Positions 1 to 8,549 of a stretch of 64,000 bases of DNA are shown piece after piece; position 1 is the first letter of the stretch; the number at the start of each line of letters is the position of its first letter. The notes beneath the pieces were generated by a model that saw only the letters and a program-made list of their open reading frames with translations, was not told where the DNA came from and searched no databases. The stretch is taken from positions 1-64,000 of the forward strand of contig JAHBSF010000026.1 of NCBI GenBank assembly GCA_019639255.1. Direction: 5' to 3'. Source of the stretch: Acidobacteriota bacterium (GTDB lineage Bacteria; Acidobacteriota; Blastocatellia; RBC074). A program made the translations under genes and the position numbers.

Positions 1-633
1 TCTTCCCGTAAGCTGCACGCTTTCGGTCGTCACGGCATTGACCTGGCTGATTTGCGACTGCGCCCCCTCGATTTCCACTTCAGGCGGGTCGATTGAGACG
101 CGGTAAATTTCGTAACCGTCCGGAATCTCTCCCATCAGCTCTGGGTCTACCCGCACGCGTCGCCGCGTCGTCTGTTCGATCCGCAATCTTATGGTAGCCG
201 GGTCTATTTGCAGCACCTCTATGCTGTCGGGCAACGAGACATCCGAGGTCTTGAGTTGAATGACGCGATCTCCCGGGTCCTTATTGCTGAGGTTTGCGAC
301 TACGGCTATCTGATTCGGCAGCAATCCGCGCACTACATCGCGCGGTCCGCGCAACCTTAGGCTTACGGTCTGGTTGATGTCGCCGCTGATTTCAAGACCC
401 GAGGCGAGTCCGCGATATTCGATCTGCACGCCTACGAGTCGCACATCGCTCATAGGCTGGCGCGAGATTACAAACAGCAATGTGGCAATCAGCACGGCGA
501 GCAGCTTGAGTCCCAGATTATCTATACGTCGATGCAGCAGCCTGTGCCGCAACCGGGAGGGCGCGAGATCGCCGAACCAGTCGTCGAAGCGTTCCGCGGC
601 GCGCGCACCAAGCCTGGAAAGGGACTGTTTCAC
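1..633 (-). CDS. cdaR: YbbR-domain CdaA regulator (CdaR-like), cut by window edge
   Basis: The visible 211 codons give a basic N-terminus, one membrane segment at about residues 41-57 and then beta-rich YbbR-type repeats, which run off the window. The start is GTG at 633-631, preceded by a strong ribosome binding site AGGAGGGG five bases upstream. The start overlaps the stop of the upstream diadenylate cyclase gene in a GTGA, so the two are translationally coupled. YbbR proteins are membrane-anchored extracytoplasmic partners that modulate CdaA, the cyclic-di-AMP synthase. The family assignment rests on this pairing plus the membrane anchor and repeat pattern; the missing C-terminus lies to the left of base 1. 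Confidence 0.88.
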   Translation of the reverse strand, partial: MKQSLSRLGARAAERFDDWFGDLAPSRLRHRLLHRRIDNLGLKLLAVLIATLLFVISRQPMSDVRLVGVQIEYRGLASGLEISGDINQTVSLRLRGPRDVVRGLLPNQIAVVANLSNKDPGDRVIQLKTSDVSLPDSIEVLQIDPATIRLRIEQTTRRRVRVDPELMGEIPDGYEIYRVSIDPPEVEIEGAQSQISQVNAVTTESVQLTGR

Positions 634-1556
634 GATGTCCCCTCCTGTATGCTTTCGTTGCGCGTCTTGGATTGAGAGTCGGGGCGGCGCGCCGAGGCGA
701 TTTCGTCGAGCACCTCGCGGTGGCGCTGCTCCTCGGCGTTTTCTGCGGCGGCCTCACCCTGTGTTCGCCAGGTTTCCATCGCCTGCTGCAACTGCGTGCG
801 CAGGCCGGGACCGTCCAGATGTCTGGAGATCTTGCCGTTGAGTGCAAAGGATATAGATCCCGTTTCTTCGGAAACGATGATGGCGCAAGCGTCGCTGTCT
901 TCGGTTATGCCTATGGCGGCGCGGTGGCGCGTGCCGAGTTCGCGCGACAGCAGCGGGTTTTGCGTCAGCGGCAGGAAGCAGCTAGCCGCCGCTATGCGGT
1001 TGCTGCTGACTATCACGGCGCCGTCGTGCAGCGGCGCATCCGGGTTGAAAATGGTCACGAGCAGGTCGTAGGTCAGGCGCGCATCGAGGCGGACGCCGCT
1101 TTCGATGTAGGTCTTGAGGCCCACGTCCCTCTCGAAGATGATCAGCGCCCCCGTTTTTTCCGAAGCGAGGCTCGTGGCGGCGAGGACTACTTCATCGTAC
1201 CAGTCCTGTCCATATTCATTGGCGCGGCGCAGAGAGCGCAGGAAGGGAATGCGTATGTTGTTGCCGAGGTGGGTAAGCGCCGTGCGTATCTCGTGCTGGA
1301 ACAGGACTATGACGGCGAATCCGATGTAGACAACGGCATTGCGCAGCACCCATTGGACCGTCGTCAACCCGAGCCAGCTCGACATCTGATAAAGGATCGC
1401 CACCAGCGCCAGCCCGACCGCCATCTGGACGGCGCGCGTGCCGCGCACCAGCCTGAGCATTTCGTAGACCAGGATGGAGACCAGCAGTATGTCGATCAGG
1501 TCCCGGAGCGCCGGCCATTGCCAGGCCCAGAGCCATTGTGTCCATAGTTCGCTCAT
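630..1556 (-). CDS. cdaA: Diadenylate cyclase CdaA
   Basis: A 308-residue membrane protein with three N-terminal transmembrane helices (about residues 17-36, 44-64, 74-88) and a C-terminal DAC (DisA_N) domain that condenses two ATP into cyclic-di-AMP. The active-site motifs are visible: DGA at 178-180 in LHDGAVIV and RHRAA at 210-214. I chose the ATG at 1556 because it has AGG spaced seven bases upstream and matches the usual CdaA N-terminus; an upstream in-frame extension to 1634 looks non-coding. The tail after about residue 250 is charged and Arg/Glu-rich. It is followed by cdaR with a four-base overlap. Cyclic-di-AMP normally controls turgor, potassium transport and wall homeostasis. Confidence 0.95.
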   Translation of the reverse strand: MSELWTQWLWAWQWPALRDLIDILLVSILVYEMLRLVRGTRAVQMAVGLALVAILYQMSSWLGLTTVQWVLRNAVVYIGFAVIVLFQHEIRTALTHLGNNIRIPFLRSLRRANEYGQDWYDEVVLAATSLASEKTGALIIFERDVGLKTYIESGVRLDARLTYDLLVTIFNPDAPLHDGAVIVSSNRIAAASCFLPLTQNPLLSRELGTRHRAAIGITEDSDACAIIVSEETGSISFALNGKISRHLDGPGLRTQLQQAMETWRTQGEAAAENAEEQRHREVLDEIASARRPDSQSKTRNESIQEGTS

Positions 1557-1996
1557 AGCAAACCTGCGGATCGGGATTCGTCTTTCTGCTTCGACTACAC
1601 ACGACGTCTCAAAATAATCGGCCAAGGATACCACACTTTTTCCGCCGGGCGTCCCACGATGTCACACCCGGTCGGGGCGGGCGGGAAAAACGTTCGCAGA
1701 TCTTGCGGTTGTGCCGCGCGGCAAGATTTGTTACACTGCCCGGCGTGCGCACCCCCCCCGGGCTTTGATTTTTTGAGGTACGGCGGGAATACCGCTCGTG
1801 GCCGGGGTTGTGAAACAAACGGTCGACCTTTCCATCCGGGCGCATCAATGCGTGTGCGGCCTGCTCGGGCCGCTCCTCACACTTGCCCGTGTGGACGAAT
1901 CTCAAAGCAGTAGCACGACCAACTACCATCTGCCGGCGTCTCGTGTGCCGGCGGCAATTGCGCCCGTAAAATCGGACTGACTGGGGTGAAAAAAGT
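1557..1996. other. Divergent intergenic region, cdaA / PBP
   Basis: This 440-base gap separates divergently transcribed cdaA and the PBP gene, so it must hold both promoters. I see no convincing coding sequence in it, only short open frames without ribosome binding sites. A C8 run lies near 1748-1756. I could not pick promoter hexamers with confidence. Confidence 0.5.
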
Positions 1997-3343
1997 ATGA
2001 TGAGCATACCGGCTCGCGCATGTGCCGCCTTACTATCGCCAACGATATCGCTGATTCTTCTCGCATCATTTGCGGGAATTTTTTCGACCGGCGCGGAGGC
2101 TGCAACTCCCGTCGCCGCGCAGAAGAAAAAAGCCGCAACCAAAAAAGCGACGCCATCAAAGAAGACGGCTTCAAAGAAGGCGGCTTCGAGCAAATCCTCC
2201 AAATCCGGATCAACCGCCAAAAGCGTCAAATCCGCCTCCGGCTCCAAAAACACCGCTGTGCGGTCAAAAACCTCTGGAAAGGCCGCTGCGCGGTCGCGCG
2301 GGAGAGCCGCGCAGCTTTCGGCTGCGCGCCGCAGGGCGCGAGCGCAGCAACTTGCGCGGCTGCGCGTGCTGCGCGCACGCGACGCCGGATTGCGCAACAT
2401 CGCCGCAGCCAACATCCTGAGGGATGAAACCGCGGGCGAGGATATGGAGATTCGCCGCGTCTCGATCGAGGCGCTTGCAGGCCGTTCGGGCACCGTAGTC
2501 GTTATGGATCCGAATACGGGCCGCATCTATACGGTCGTCAATCAGCAGATGGCGCTCAATTCGCCCGTAAAGCCGTGCTCTACGGTCAAGCTGATAGTCG
2601 GTTTGGGCGCGCTGCACGAAAGCGTCTTCGATCCGAGCGAGAACATACAGCTTGCGCGCAACGGCTGGGGAATGGATCTGACCGAAGCGATGGCGCGCTC
2701 GAATAATCCGTTCTTCCAGGTGCTCGGACGCAGGCTCGGCTTCGATCGCGTAATCAACTACGCGATGAATTACGGCTTCGGCGAAAAAACCGGCATCAAT
2801 TACGATACCGAAAGCCCGGGCTTCCTGCCCGAAGAGGGACAGGGCGAAACCGGGCATATGTCGAGCCACGGGGATAATTTCGGCGTAACCGCCATCCAGC
2901 TTGCAGCCTTCACCGCCGCTATCGCCAACGGCGGCAACCTGTACGCGCCGCACGTGCCGCGCACGCCCGAAGAAGCCGCCGACTTTGCTCCGCAACTGCG
3001 CCGCCGGATCGAGATGACAGCCGAAGACCGGCACCGCATACTCTCCGGAATGGTCGGCGCGGTGAATTTCGGGACGGCGAAACTTGCCTACGATCCCGTA
3101 GGTCAGGTCGCCGGCAAAACCGGCACCTGCACCGGAGCTACGGACAAGCTCGGACTGTTTACTTCGTTTTCGAGCGTAGAGAACCCGCAACTGGTCGTCA
3201 CCGTCATCACTACGGGATCGACCGAAGCCGGAAAGCGCGCGGCTGAAATCGCCGGACGCATCTATCGCGCAATATCACCCGGATTCCTGCGCCAGCCGAT
3301 GACGGCTCCGGCTGCGGCGGCAATGGAACTCGACCAGCAGTGA
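1997..3343 (+). CDS. Penicillin-binding transpeptidase-domain protein
   Basis: A 448-residue exported protein: signal peptide at about 8-35, then a very Lys/Ala/Ser-rich linker (about 43-115), then a beta-lactam-binding transpeptidase domain. The three class motifs are present in order and spacing: STVK at 195-198 (nucleophile Ser195), SNN at 235-237 and KTGT at 374-377. It lacks the large N-terminal dimerisation or glycosyltransferase domain of classical PBPs, so it is a short class B or D,D-transpeptidase-like enzyme acting on peptidoglycan. The basic linker may contact the wall. It is convergent with the next gene, with a long hairpin between them. The nearby cyclic-di-AMP genes suggest a cell-envelope neighbourhood, but they are on the other strand. 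Confidence 0.85.
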   Translation: MMSIPARACAALLSPTISLILLASFAGIFSTGAEAATPVAAQKKKAATKKATPSKKTASKKAASSKSSKSGSTAKSVKSASGSKNTAVRSKTSGKAAARSRGRAAQLSAARRRARAQQLARLRVLRARDAGLRNIAAANILRDETAGEDMEIRRVSIEALAGRSGTVVVMDPNTGRIYTVVNQQMALNSPVKPCSTVKLIVGLGALHESVFDPSENIQLARNGWGMDLTEAMARSNNPFFQVLGRRLGFDRVINYAMNYGFGEKTGINYDTESPGFLPEEGQGETGHMSSHGDNFGVTAIQLAAFTAAIANGGNLYAPHVPRTPEEAADFAPQLRRRIEMTAEDRHRILSGMVGAVNFGTAKLAYDPVGQVAGKTGTCTGATDKLGLFTSFSSVENPQLVVTVITTGSTEAGKRAAEIAGRIYRAISPGFLRQPMTAPAAAAMELDQQ

Positions 3344-3346
3344 TAT

Positions 3347-3453
3347 AAACCGCGGAAGGCGCGGAAAGAAAGACGCGGAATTCACGGAAAGCAGTTCGAT
3401 CGGTCTTTCCTTCCGTGAATTCCGCGTCTTTCTTTCCGCGCCTTCCGCGGTTT
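3347..3453. repeat. Intergenic long hairpin H1 (43-bp perfect arms)
   Basis: Left arm 3347-3389 and right arm 3411-3453 are exact reverse complements over 43 bases with a 21-base loop. This is the GC-rich sub-type beginning AAACCGCGGAAGGCGCGG. It lies between two convergent stop codons (3343 and 3459). It could act as a bidirectional transcript end or 3'-end stabiliser; there is no clean U-tract. Confidence 0.95.
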
Positions 3454-3458
3454 GACAT

Positions 3459-3974
3459 TTACTGGAAGCGGAGGCCGTGCAGTTCCAGTGTAACGTCCTT
3501 CACGTCATCCTCGGTTACTTTGGACGGAGCGTCGATCTTGACGCTGATGCGCATCGACTGGCCCGGGGCGAGGGGTTCGCGGCGCAGACGCGGTATGGGC
3601 TGGCTGATGTTTTCGGCCAGGACCTTGTCTCCGAGATCGAGAATGCGGCCGCGCATTTCCATTCCGGAAACCGTGCGATCGCCCTGATTGGTCAACTTCG
3701 CGCGAACGCCGAATTGCAGCATGCCGAGCAGGTTCGGATAAACTATGATCTCCTTGTCCTCCATTACCAGCATCTCGCGGTAGGAGTCGAACTCCGCATC
3801 GCCTGCGCGGCGGGCGCCGTCGAGCCCCTCGGTGGATACGTGCGGCGGGCGCATCGCCTGCGTGATTAGCCACACAAGCGCAATCAGCACGACGAGCCCG
3901 ATCCCGCCGATGATCGCTATTGCGCGCATGCGGTTCGGCGGCGCTTCCTGAACTTCGGTTTGCGATTCAAACAT
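3459..3974 (-). CDS. Membrane-anchored protein of unknown function
   Basis: A 171-residue protein with one transmembrane helix at about residues 18-40 and a C-terminal extracytoplasmic domain of about 125 residues. The C-terminal half alternates short hydrophobic stretches with polar ones (for example YPNLLGMLQFGVRAKLTN), the look of an immunoglobulin- or FxLYD-like beta sandwich. I do not recognise a named family. It starts 26 bases after the menG stop on the same strand, so the two are probably cotranscribed. The long hairpin H1 follows its stop immediately. Confidence 0.75.
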   Translation of the reverse strand: MFESQTEVQEAPPNRMRAIAIIGGIGLVVLIALVWLITQAMRPPHVSTEGLDGARRAGDAEFDSYREMLVMEDKEIIVYPNLLGMLQFGVRAKLTNQGDRTVSGMEMRGRILDLGDKVLAENISQPIPRLRREPLAPGQSMRISVKIDAPSKVTEDDVKDVTLELHGLRFQ

Positions 3975-4000
3975 AATTTCCCTGCCTTATTCGTACTGCC

Positions 4001-4738
4001 TTATAGAGATCGTTCGCCGAGATGCAGCGCGGCGATGCCGCCCGAAAGATTGTGATACCGCACGCTGCTGAAACCCGCCTCGCGCATCATTGCCGACAGA
4101 CGCTCCTGATCGGGAAAGTTTTTTACCGATTCGGGCAAATAAGCGTAAGCGGCGCTCGACCCCGATACGAACGCGCCTATACGCGGAAGCACGCGATGAA
4201 AATAGAAATTGAACGCCTGATGCAGCAATGGAACCACGGGGCGCGAAAATTCCAGAACCGCCGCCCGGCCTCCCGGTTTCAGTACGCGGAAGATTTCCGC
4301 AAGCCCCCCTTCGACGTGCGCCAGGTTCCGCAACCCGAAGGCTATGGCAACGGCGTCGAATTGTGCATCGGCAAAGGGCAGATTCAGAGCATCCGCTTCG
4401 GCGAGGGTTGCGCGTGCGGCTTTGCGCCTTGCGATCTTCTCGCGCCCGATTACGAGCATAGGATGACAGAAGTCGCAACCAATGACTCGCGCCCGCTTTT
4501 CCAGTTCGAGCGTCAGATCCGCCGTACCGCAGCACAGATCGAGCGCAAGCGCACCGGGGCGGTCGAGCACATCGGCGAGTTTGTTTACCGTGTAGCGCCG
4601 CCACCGTTTATCGATATTGGCCGAGAGCAGATGATTGAGCCGGTCGTAGCTCGGCGCGATTTCGGCGAACATCGCCCGCACCGCGCTGCTTTTGCCCGGC
4701 GCATTCATCTCGGCGCCCGGTTCCGTAGCCTTGAGCAT
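4001..4738 (-). CDS. menG: Demethylmenaquinone methyltransferase (UbiE/MenG)
   Basis: A 245-residue class I SAM methyltransferase that performs the last step of menaquinone synthesis, C-methylation of demethylmenaquinone. Supporting motifs are the N-terminal FAEIAPSYDRLNHLLS block typical of UbiE, the SAM-binding LDLCCGTADLTLEL, the central AFGLRNLAHVEGGLAEIFRV and the C-terminal LSGGIAALHLG. The length is normal. It precedes an unknown membrane protein in the same direction. No other quinone-pathway gene lies in the window, so menaquinone rather than ubiquinone as substrate is inferred from the likely organism group. Confidence 0.93.
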   Translation of the reverse strand: MLKATEPGAEMNAPGKSSAVRAMFAEIAPSYDRLNHLLSANIDKRWRRYTVNKLADVLDRPGALALDLCCGTADLTLELEKRARVIGCDFCHPMLVIGREKIARRKAARATLAEADALNLPFADAQFDAVAIAFGLRNLAHVEGGLAEIFRVLKPGGRAAVLEFSRPVVPLLHQAFNFYFHRVLPRIGAFVSGSSAAYAYLPESVKNFPDQERLSAMMREAGFSSVRYHNLSGGIAALHLGERSL

Positions 4739-4749
4739 GAAGATCAGGA

Positions 4750-4838
4750 GAGATGACGGAACATACGGAATAAAACGAAAATGACGAAAGGCGCGATCTT
4801 TCGTTTGTTCTGTTTCATTCCGTATGTTCCGTCATCTC
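4750..4838. repeat. Intergenic long hairpin H2
   Basis: The arms begin GAGATGACGGAACATACGGA (4750) and end with its complement at 4838; they pair over about 41 bases with a few mismatches near the loop. The hairpin ends two bases before the stop codon of the minus-strand M16-like gene at 4841, and lies just upstream of menG. Confidence 0.9.
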
Positions 4839-4840
4839 AT

Positions 4841-6223
4841 TTACATCTGGGGCTTGAAGCGATCTCCGACCGGCCCCAGAACCACAACCGTCAGCGCATT
4901 GGCGGCGAACAATTGCCGTGCTACGCGGTGCGCATCCGAAGCCGTAACGGCATCGATGCGCGACGCCGCCTGCAGCGGATGGTTGCGCGGCAGGTTGAAG
5001 AACTCTACCTCGCGCACCTGTTCGGCCGTCGAACGCGCCTGACGTTCGCTCTTTAGACTCGCCCTTGCGGCTGCAAGTTCCTCGGCCGATACGGGCGCGG
5101 CGGCAAGCGATGCAAATGCATCGGTGGCCGCGCGCGAAAACGCTTCGGCGCGATCCACTCCAACCGATGCCCTGAAGTAAAACGGCCCCGGAAGCAGGCG
5201 CGGAGGCGCAAGTGCTGCGACGTGTTCGGCGCCGTGCCGCTCGGCTTCGCGCTTGAGCCGCGAATCGAGCACGCGAGCGAGTACTTCCACGACCGTATAA
5301 TCCCGGTCTGTAACCTTCAGCCCTATCACTCCGCCGCGCAGTTCTACGCGTTCGGCGTCCGCCGCATCAACCTTGACGAGTTTCAGTTCCGTAACGCGCG
5401 GCGGCTGGCGAAAGGTCGCAGGCACGAGCGCCCCCTTGACCCAGCCCCCGAATACAAACCTGAAGGCGCGCATCACGCGTTCGTGCGCAATCGGCCCCGC
5501 GATTACCGCAACCGCGTCGTTGGCTATGTAAAAGCGGCGCGTAAATTCAGATATATCCCCCTGAATTATCGATGCAATCGAGCCTTCCGTGCCGGCGACC
5601 TCGTGCCCGTAGGGATGCGGCCCGAAAAGCGCCGCGAAGAACGCAGCTTCGGCCCGCTCCGCCGGTTCGGGGTTGCGCTCCTTCAACTGTGAAAGATGCG
5701 CCTGCTGGGCGCTTTCGAATGCATCGGCGCGTATGCTCTCGACTACAAGCAGGCGCCCCAGAATCTCGATCGATGTTTCAAAATTCGCCGCCGGCACCTC
5801 GATGCGGTACCAGGTCAGATCCCAGTCGAGCCCCCAGTCGATGCGCCCCTGCAACGATTCGATTTCTTCTTTCAATCGCGGATTTACGGCAAGCAGCGTT
5901 TCCTGTGCGAGCGCCGCCAGACCGAATTTCCCCGTCAGATCGAACATCGCTCCGGCTTTTACCGCCAGATCGATGCGAACGCGCTCCTCGGATGTTTCGA
6001 GCGTCACGACCTGAAGACCGTTAAGCAACGAATCGCGGCGCACGTCGCTGAACGGAGTCCGCGGCGGCGGCGCCGGAACAGATTCGTTAAGGCTCCTCCT
6101 CTGCACGCCTGCGCCCGCCCCCGCAATACAACAGACCAGCGCAAGAATAACCGCAAGAGCCGGACCGAGCGCCCGCGCGTATGACTTGACCGAAAGTTTC
6201 GTTATTGATTTGAAGAGCGGCAT
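4841..6223 (-). CDS. M16-like (insulinase fold) protein without zinc motif
   Basis: A 460-residue exported protein with an N-terminal signal segment (about residues 12-40) and two M16-type half domains. The position where active M16 peptidases carry HxxEH reads FGLAALAQETLL, so the zinc ligands are missing. Such copies normally serve as the non-catalytic partner in a two-subunit periplasmic processing protease; the catalytic partner is not in this window. Family features include the block PYGHEVAGTEGSI and the central FYIANDAVAVIAG. I chose ATG 6223, preceded by AGGTG, over an upstream start at 6289 because the signal segment begins there. DinB lies upstream on the same strand, separated by hairpin H3. 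Confidence 0.85.
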   Translation of the reverse strand: MPLFKSITKLSVKSYARALGPALAVILALVCCIAGAGAGVQRRSLNESVPAPPPRTPFSDVRRDSLLNGLQVVTLETSEERVRIDLAVKAGAMFDLTGKFGLAALAQETLLAVNPRLKEEIESLQGRIDWGLDWDLTWYRIEVPAANFETSIEILGRLLVVESIRADAFESAQQAHLSQLKERNPEPAERAEAAFFAALFGPHPYGHEVAGTEGSIASIIQGDISEFTRRFYIANDAVAVIAGPIAHERVMRAFRFVFGGWVKGALVPATFRQPPRVTELKLVKVDAADAERVELRGGVIGLKVTDRDYTVVEVLARVLDSRLKREAERHGAEHVAALAPPRLLPGPFYFRASVGVDRAEAFSRAATDAFASLAAAPVSAEELAAARASLKSERQARSTAEQVREVEFFNLPRNHPLQAASRIDAVTASDAHRVARQLFAANALTVVVLGPVGDRFKPQM

Positions 6224-6332
6224 AACACCTGACCGGTCGACACAATGTAGTTTCGGGATCGCTGACAGTGTAACGTCCGGCCGCCGCAAGCGTCAACAAA
6301 CGGTGAAGCGCCCGCATTCGTCGTGTTTGAAG

Positions 6333-6444
6333 AAGAGAATACGGAACAGACTGAATAAAACGAAAAAAACGGAAATCACGGAAAAGCGATTCCTTCCGTG
6401 ATTTCCGTTTTTTTCGTTTTATTCAGTCTGTTCCGTATTCTCTT
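6333..6444. repeat. Intergenic long hairpin H3 (51-bp perfect arms)
   Basis: Left arm 6333-6383 and right arm 6394-6444 are exact reverse complements over 51 bases, with a 10-base loop. This is the longest perfect stem in the window. The arm starts AAGAGAATACGGAACAGACT, so it is the GAATAC variant rather than GATAAC. It overlaps the last bases of the minus-strand DinB gene (stop at 6443). Confidence 0.97.
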
Positions 6445-6952
6445 ACATCCCGCCTTCGTCGGCCGAGGGACCGTAAAGCGCCGGAACCGGAACATCGTTG
6501 AGCCTCAGATAAACCGTGAGTTGCGCCCGGTGATGGATTATATGATTGAGGATCATCCCGCGCAGACACGCTATGCGCGGCATCGTGAATATCGGTTTGC
6601 CCCCGGCCAGAAGCGACCAATCGGCCAGAAGCGCCTCGTCGGTCGCCTCGGCGAGCGCAGCCCGAAAGCTCGCGGCGCCCGCATCGAATTTTGCAAGCAA
6701 TTCCGCTACCGATGCGGCAGGCTCTTCCTTGTACGGCTCGCCGCCTTCGGGCGCGAAATCGAATGAATCTTCATTGATCGTCGTAGCGCCCCAATGAAGC
6801 ATGTTCGCTACGTGCGTGGCGAGCGCAATCATCGTGAACGACTTCGGATGCGGGCGCCAGTCGAACTTGTCTTCGGGCAGCCGTTCAAGCGTAGCCCGCG
6901 TGCCGACCATCTCCTGATCGAATTCGGGCAAAAGCGATTTTCCTATCGACAT
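6443..6952 (-). CDS. DinB-family protein
   Basis: A 169-residue four-helix-bundle protein of the DinB/DUF664 metal-binding family. The pattern RLPEDKFDWRPHPKSFTM near the N-terminus, then LATHVANMLHW and the C-terminal ILNHIIHHRAQLTVYLR give the histidines expected for a nickel/zinc site. These proteins are often thiol-dependent S-transferases or stress proteins; no substrate can be read here. ATG 6952 is chosen because GGGAG lies six bases upstream; an upstream start at 7030 has no support. It sits downstream of the metallophosphatase gene on the same strand. The last codon and stop are shared with hairpin H3. Confidence 0.88.
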   Translation of the reverse strand: MSIGKSLLPEFDQEMVGTRATLERLPEDKFDWRPHPKSFTMIALATHVANMLHWGATTINEDSFDFAPEGGEPYKEEPAASVAELLAKFDAGAASFRAALAEATDEALLADWSLLAGGKPIFTMPRIACLRGMILNHIIHHRAQLTVYLRLNDVPVPALYGPSADEGGM

Positions 6953-7040
6953 TGAAATCTCCCTTCGGATTTGTGTTGCAGCCCCCCGATTCGATTGATC
7001 CAAACGACTGCGCGCAGTTGCAGGTTGCATTATTTTTTTT

Positions 7041-7074
7041 GCAATTTCCGCATATTCATTTCCGCGTCTTCCGC
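7041..7074. repeat. Solo arm related to the long hairpins
   Basis: The sequence GCAATTTCCGCATATTCATT and what follows has the TTCCGC word pattern of the right arm of GC-rich hairpins such as H1 and H4, but I find no matching left arm beside it. It lies between the metallophosphatase stop (7089) and the DinB gene. It is probably a decayed hairpin. Confidence 0.5.
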
Positions 7075-7088
7075 ACCCTGCTCAGGCT

Positions 7089-7814
7089 TCAGCGCCAGAG
7101 GCGGCGGCGCGGATCGGTCGTGCGCTGCGCCTGGCGCACGCTGTAGACGCGGCGCGACGGCAACTCTACGGCCGAGAGTACTCCGGTAAGATACGCCCCC
7201 GTGTCGACGCCTATGAGGTGGTCGCGCATCCATACGTGTTCGAATTCGCCGAAAATCATCCCCGTAATCGTGTGTCCGAAGACTACGGTTTTGCCCTTGT
7301 ACTCGCTGAAAAAGCGGCGATTGCGCGCCCAGAACAACTCCGGGTCGTCGGGCGTTTCCGAAGGATGGAGGAAACCGCCGTTGAGGTCTTCTACGAGCGA
7401 TGCGTGAACGTATATGGCTTCGCTGTCTTCGTGCCAGATGGGCAGCGAAGCCAGAAAGTCTATGTGCTGGGCCGGAACGTTGACCTGCTGGTCGGAGTCG
7501 ATGTAGCTCTCAAGGGTTTCGATTCCGCCGTTGTAGTACCAGAGTTCGGCGCCGTCGCCCGATTCGCTGCTTTCGGCGCCCAGAGCCGCAAGCATCATAT
7601 CCTCGTGATTGCCGCGCAGCACAACGACGCGGTCGGGCGCAGCGCGGCGCAGCTCTATTGCGCGATCCACCACGCCGCGCGAATCCTCGCCGCGATCCAC
7701 CAGATCGCCTATCAGCACCAGGCGGTCTTCATCCGCGCGATAGTCGCATTCTTCCAGCAGTTGCTCCAGAAGTTTGCGCTTTCCGTGTATATCCCCGACG
7801 ACCAAAGTCCTCAT
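7089..7814 (-). CDS. Metallophosphatase (Ser/Thr phosphatase / PrpE-like)
   Basis: A 241-residue calcineurin-like phosphoesterase. The metal-binding motifs are in order: GDIHG (residues 7-11), GDLVDRG, GNHE, and the late FGHT and GVDTGA. This arrangement is that of bacterial Ser/Thr protein phosphatases and symmetrical or PrpE-type diadenosine tetraphosphatases; the motifs cannot decide between protein and Ap4A as substrate. I chose ATG 7814; the frame extends to a TTG at 7835. It is divergent from the pgsA-like gene, with a shared 158-base promoter region. Confidence 0.9.
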   Translation of the reverse strand: MRTLVVGDIHGKRKLLEQLLEECDYRADEDRLVLIGDLVDRGEDSRGVVDRAIELRRAAPDRVVVLRGNHEDMMLAALGAESSESGDGAELWYYNGGIETLESYIDSDQQVNVPAQHIDFLASLPIWHEDSEAIYVHASLVEDLNGGFLHPSETPDDPELFWARNRRFFSEYKGKTVVFGHTITGMIFGEFEHVWMRDHLIGVDTGAYLTGVLSAVELPSRRVYSVRQAQRTTDPRRRLWR

Positions 7815-7972
7815 AGCCGCGCCATTATGGTGCAAATGCTCTTGAAAAGAGAAACGGAATCGCTATGATGATGCCCGCGCCCGACAAAGAAAAAGCAATT
7901 CTCAGTGTGATCCCGTTGACATGGAAATGACGGCGCAACTGCGCCGCGCACAACCCGATACCCCCAATACCA

Positions 7973-8545
7973 ATGACCACGGCCCTTACCGTCGCCAATA
8001 TTCTTACCATCCTGCGGTTGATACTCATTCCGGTATTCGTCACCGCCGTATACTATCAGCGCTTCGGCTGGGCGCTCGGAGCATTCCTGACCGCTGCAAT
8101 CACAGACGGACTCGACGGGCTTGCAGCGCGTAATTTCAACCAGAAAACACAACTCGGCGCCATACTCGATCCCATGGCCGATAAACTGCTGCTCGTGACG
8201 GCCTTCATAATTCTTTCGCTGCCCCGCTTTACACTCACCGAGCCGCTTCCCTTCTGGCTCGCCGCCACGGTAATCAGCCGCGACGCCTTCATAGTCCTCG
8301 CCGCGCTCGTTATAAACATCGCTACCGGTTTTTCGCGCTTCCGGCCGTCGGGGCCGGGCAAGATAAATACCATCGTTCAGATCGTGCTCATCGTAGTCGT
8401 GCTCGGCGCCAACGCCTTCGGATTCGCCGACGCCGACCTGTCCGTACTCTATTACGCCACGCTCGGAATGGCGGTTTTTTCGGGGCTGCACTATATTATC
8501 CACGTCAATCGTCTTATGACCGAAAACAACTCCCCCGGCGAATAA
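7973..8545 (+). CDS. pgsA: CDP-alcohol phosphatidyltransferase (PgsA-like)
   Basis: A 190-residue multispanning membrane enzyme. The CDP-alcohol transferase signature is complete: Asp45, Gly46, Asp48, Gly62, Asp66 and Asp70 in the stretch from TDGLDGLAAR to DPMADK, with hydrophobic helices on both sides. The length and opening (LTVANILTILRLILIP) fit phosphatidylglycerophosphate synthase, which makes PGP from CDP-diacylglycerol and glycerol-3-phosphate; a related head-group transferase is possible. The next gene starts four bases after its stop, so they form an operon. Confidence 0.9.
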   Translation: MTTALTVANILTILRLILIPVFVTAVYYQRFGWALGAFLTAAITDGLDGLAARNFNQKTQLGAILDPMADKLLLVTAFIILSLPRFTLTEPLPFWLAATVISRDAFIVLAALVINIATGFSRFRPSGPGKINTIVQIVLIVVVLGANAFGFADADLSVLYYATLGMAVFSGLHYIIHVNRLMTENNSPGE

Positions 8546-8549
8546 GGCA

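Noticed and set aside
1798-1980. Small plus-strand open frame between cdaA and the PBP gene
   Set aside because: No ribosome binding site and no recognisable motif; it lies in the divergent promoter region.
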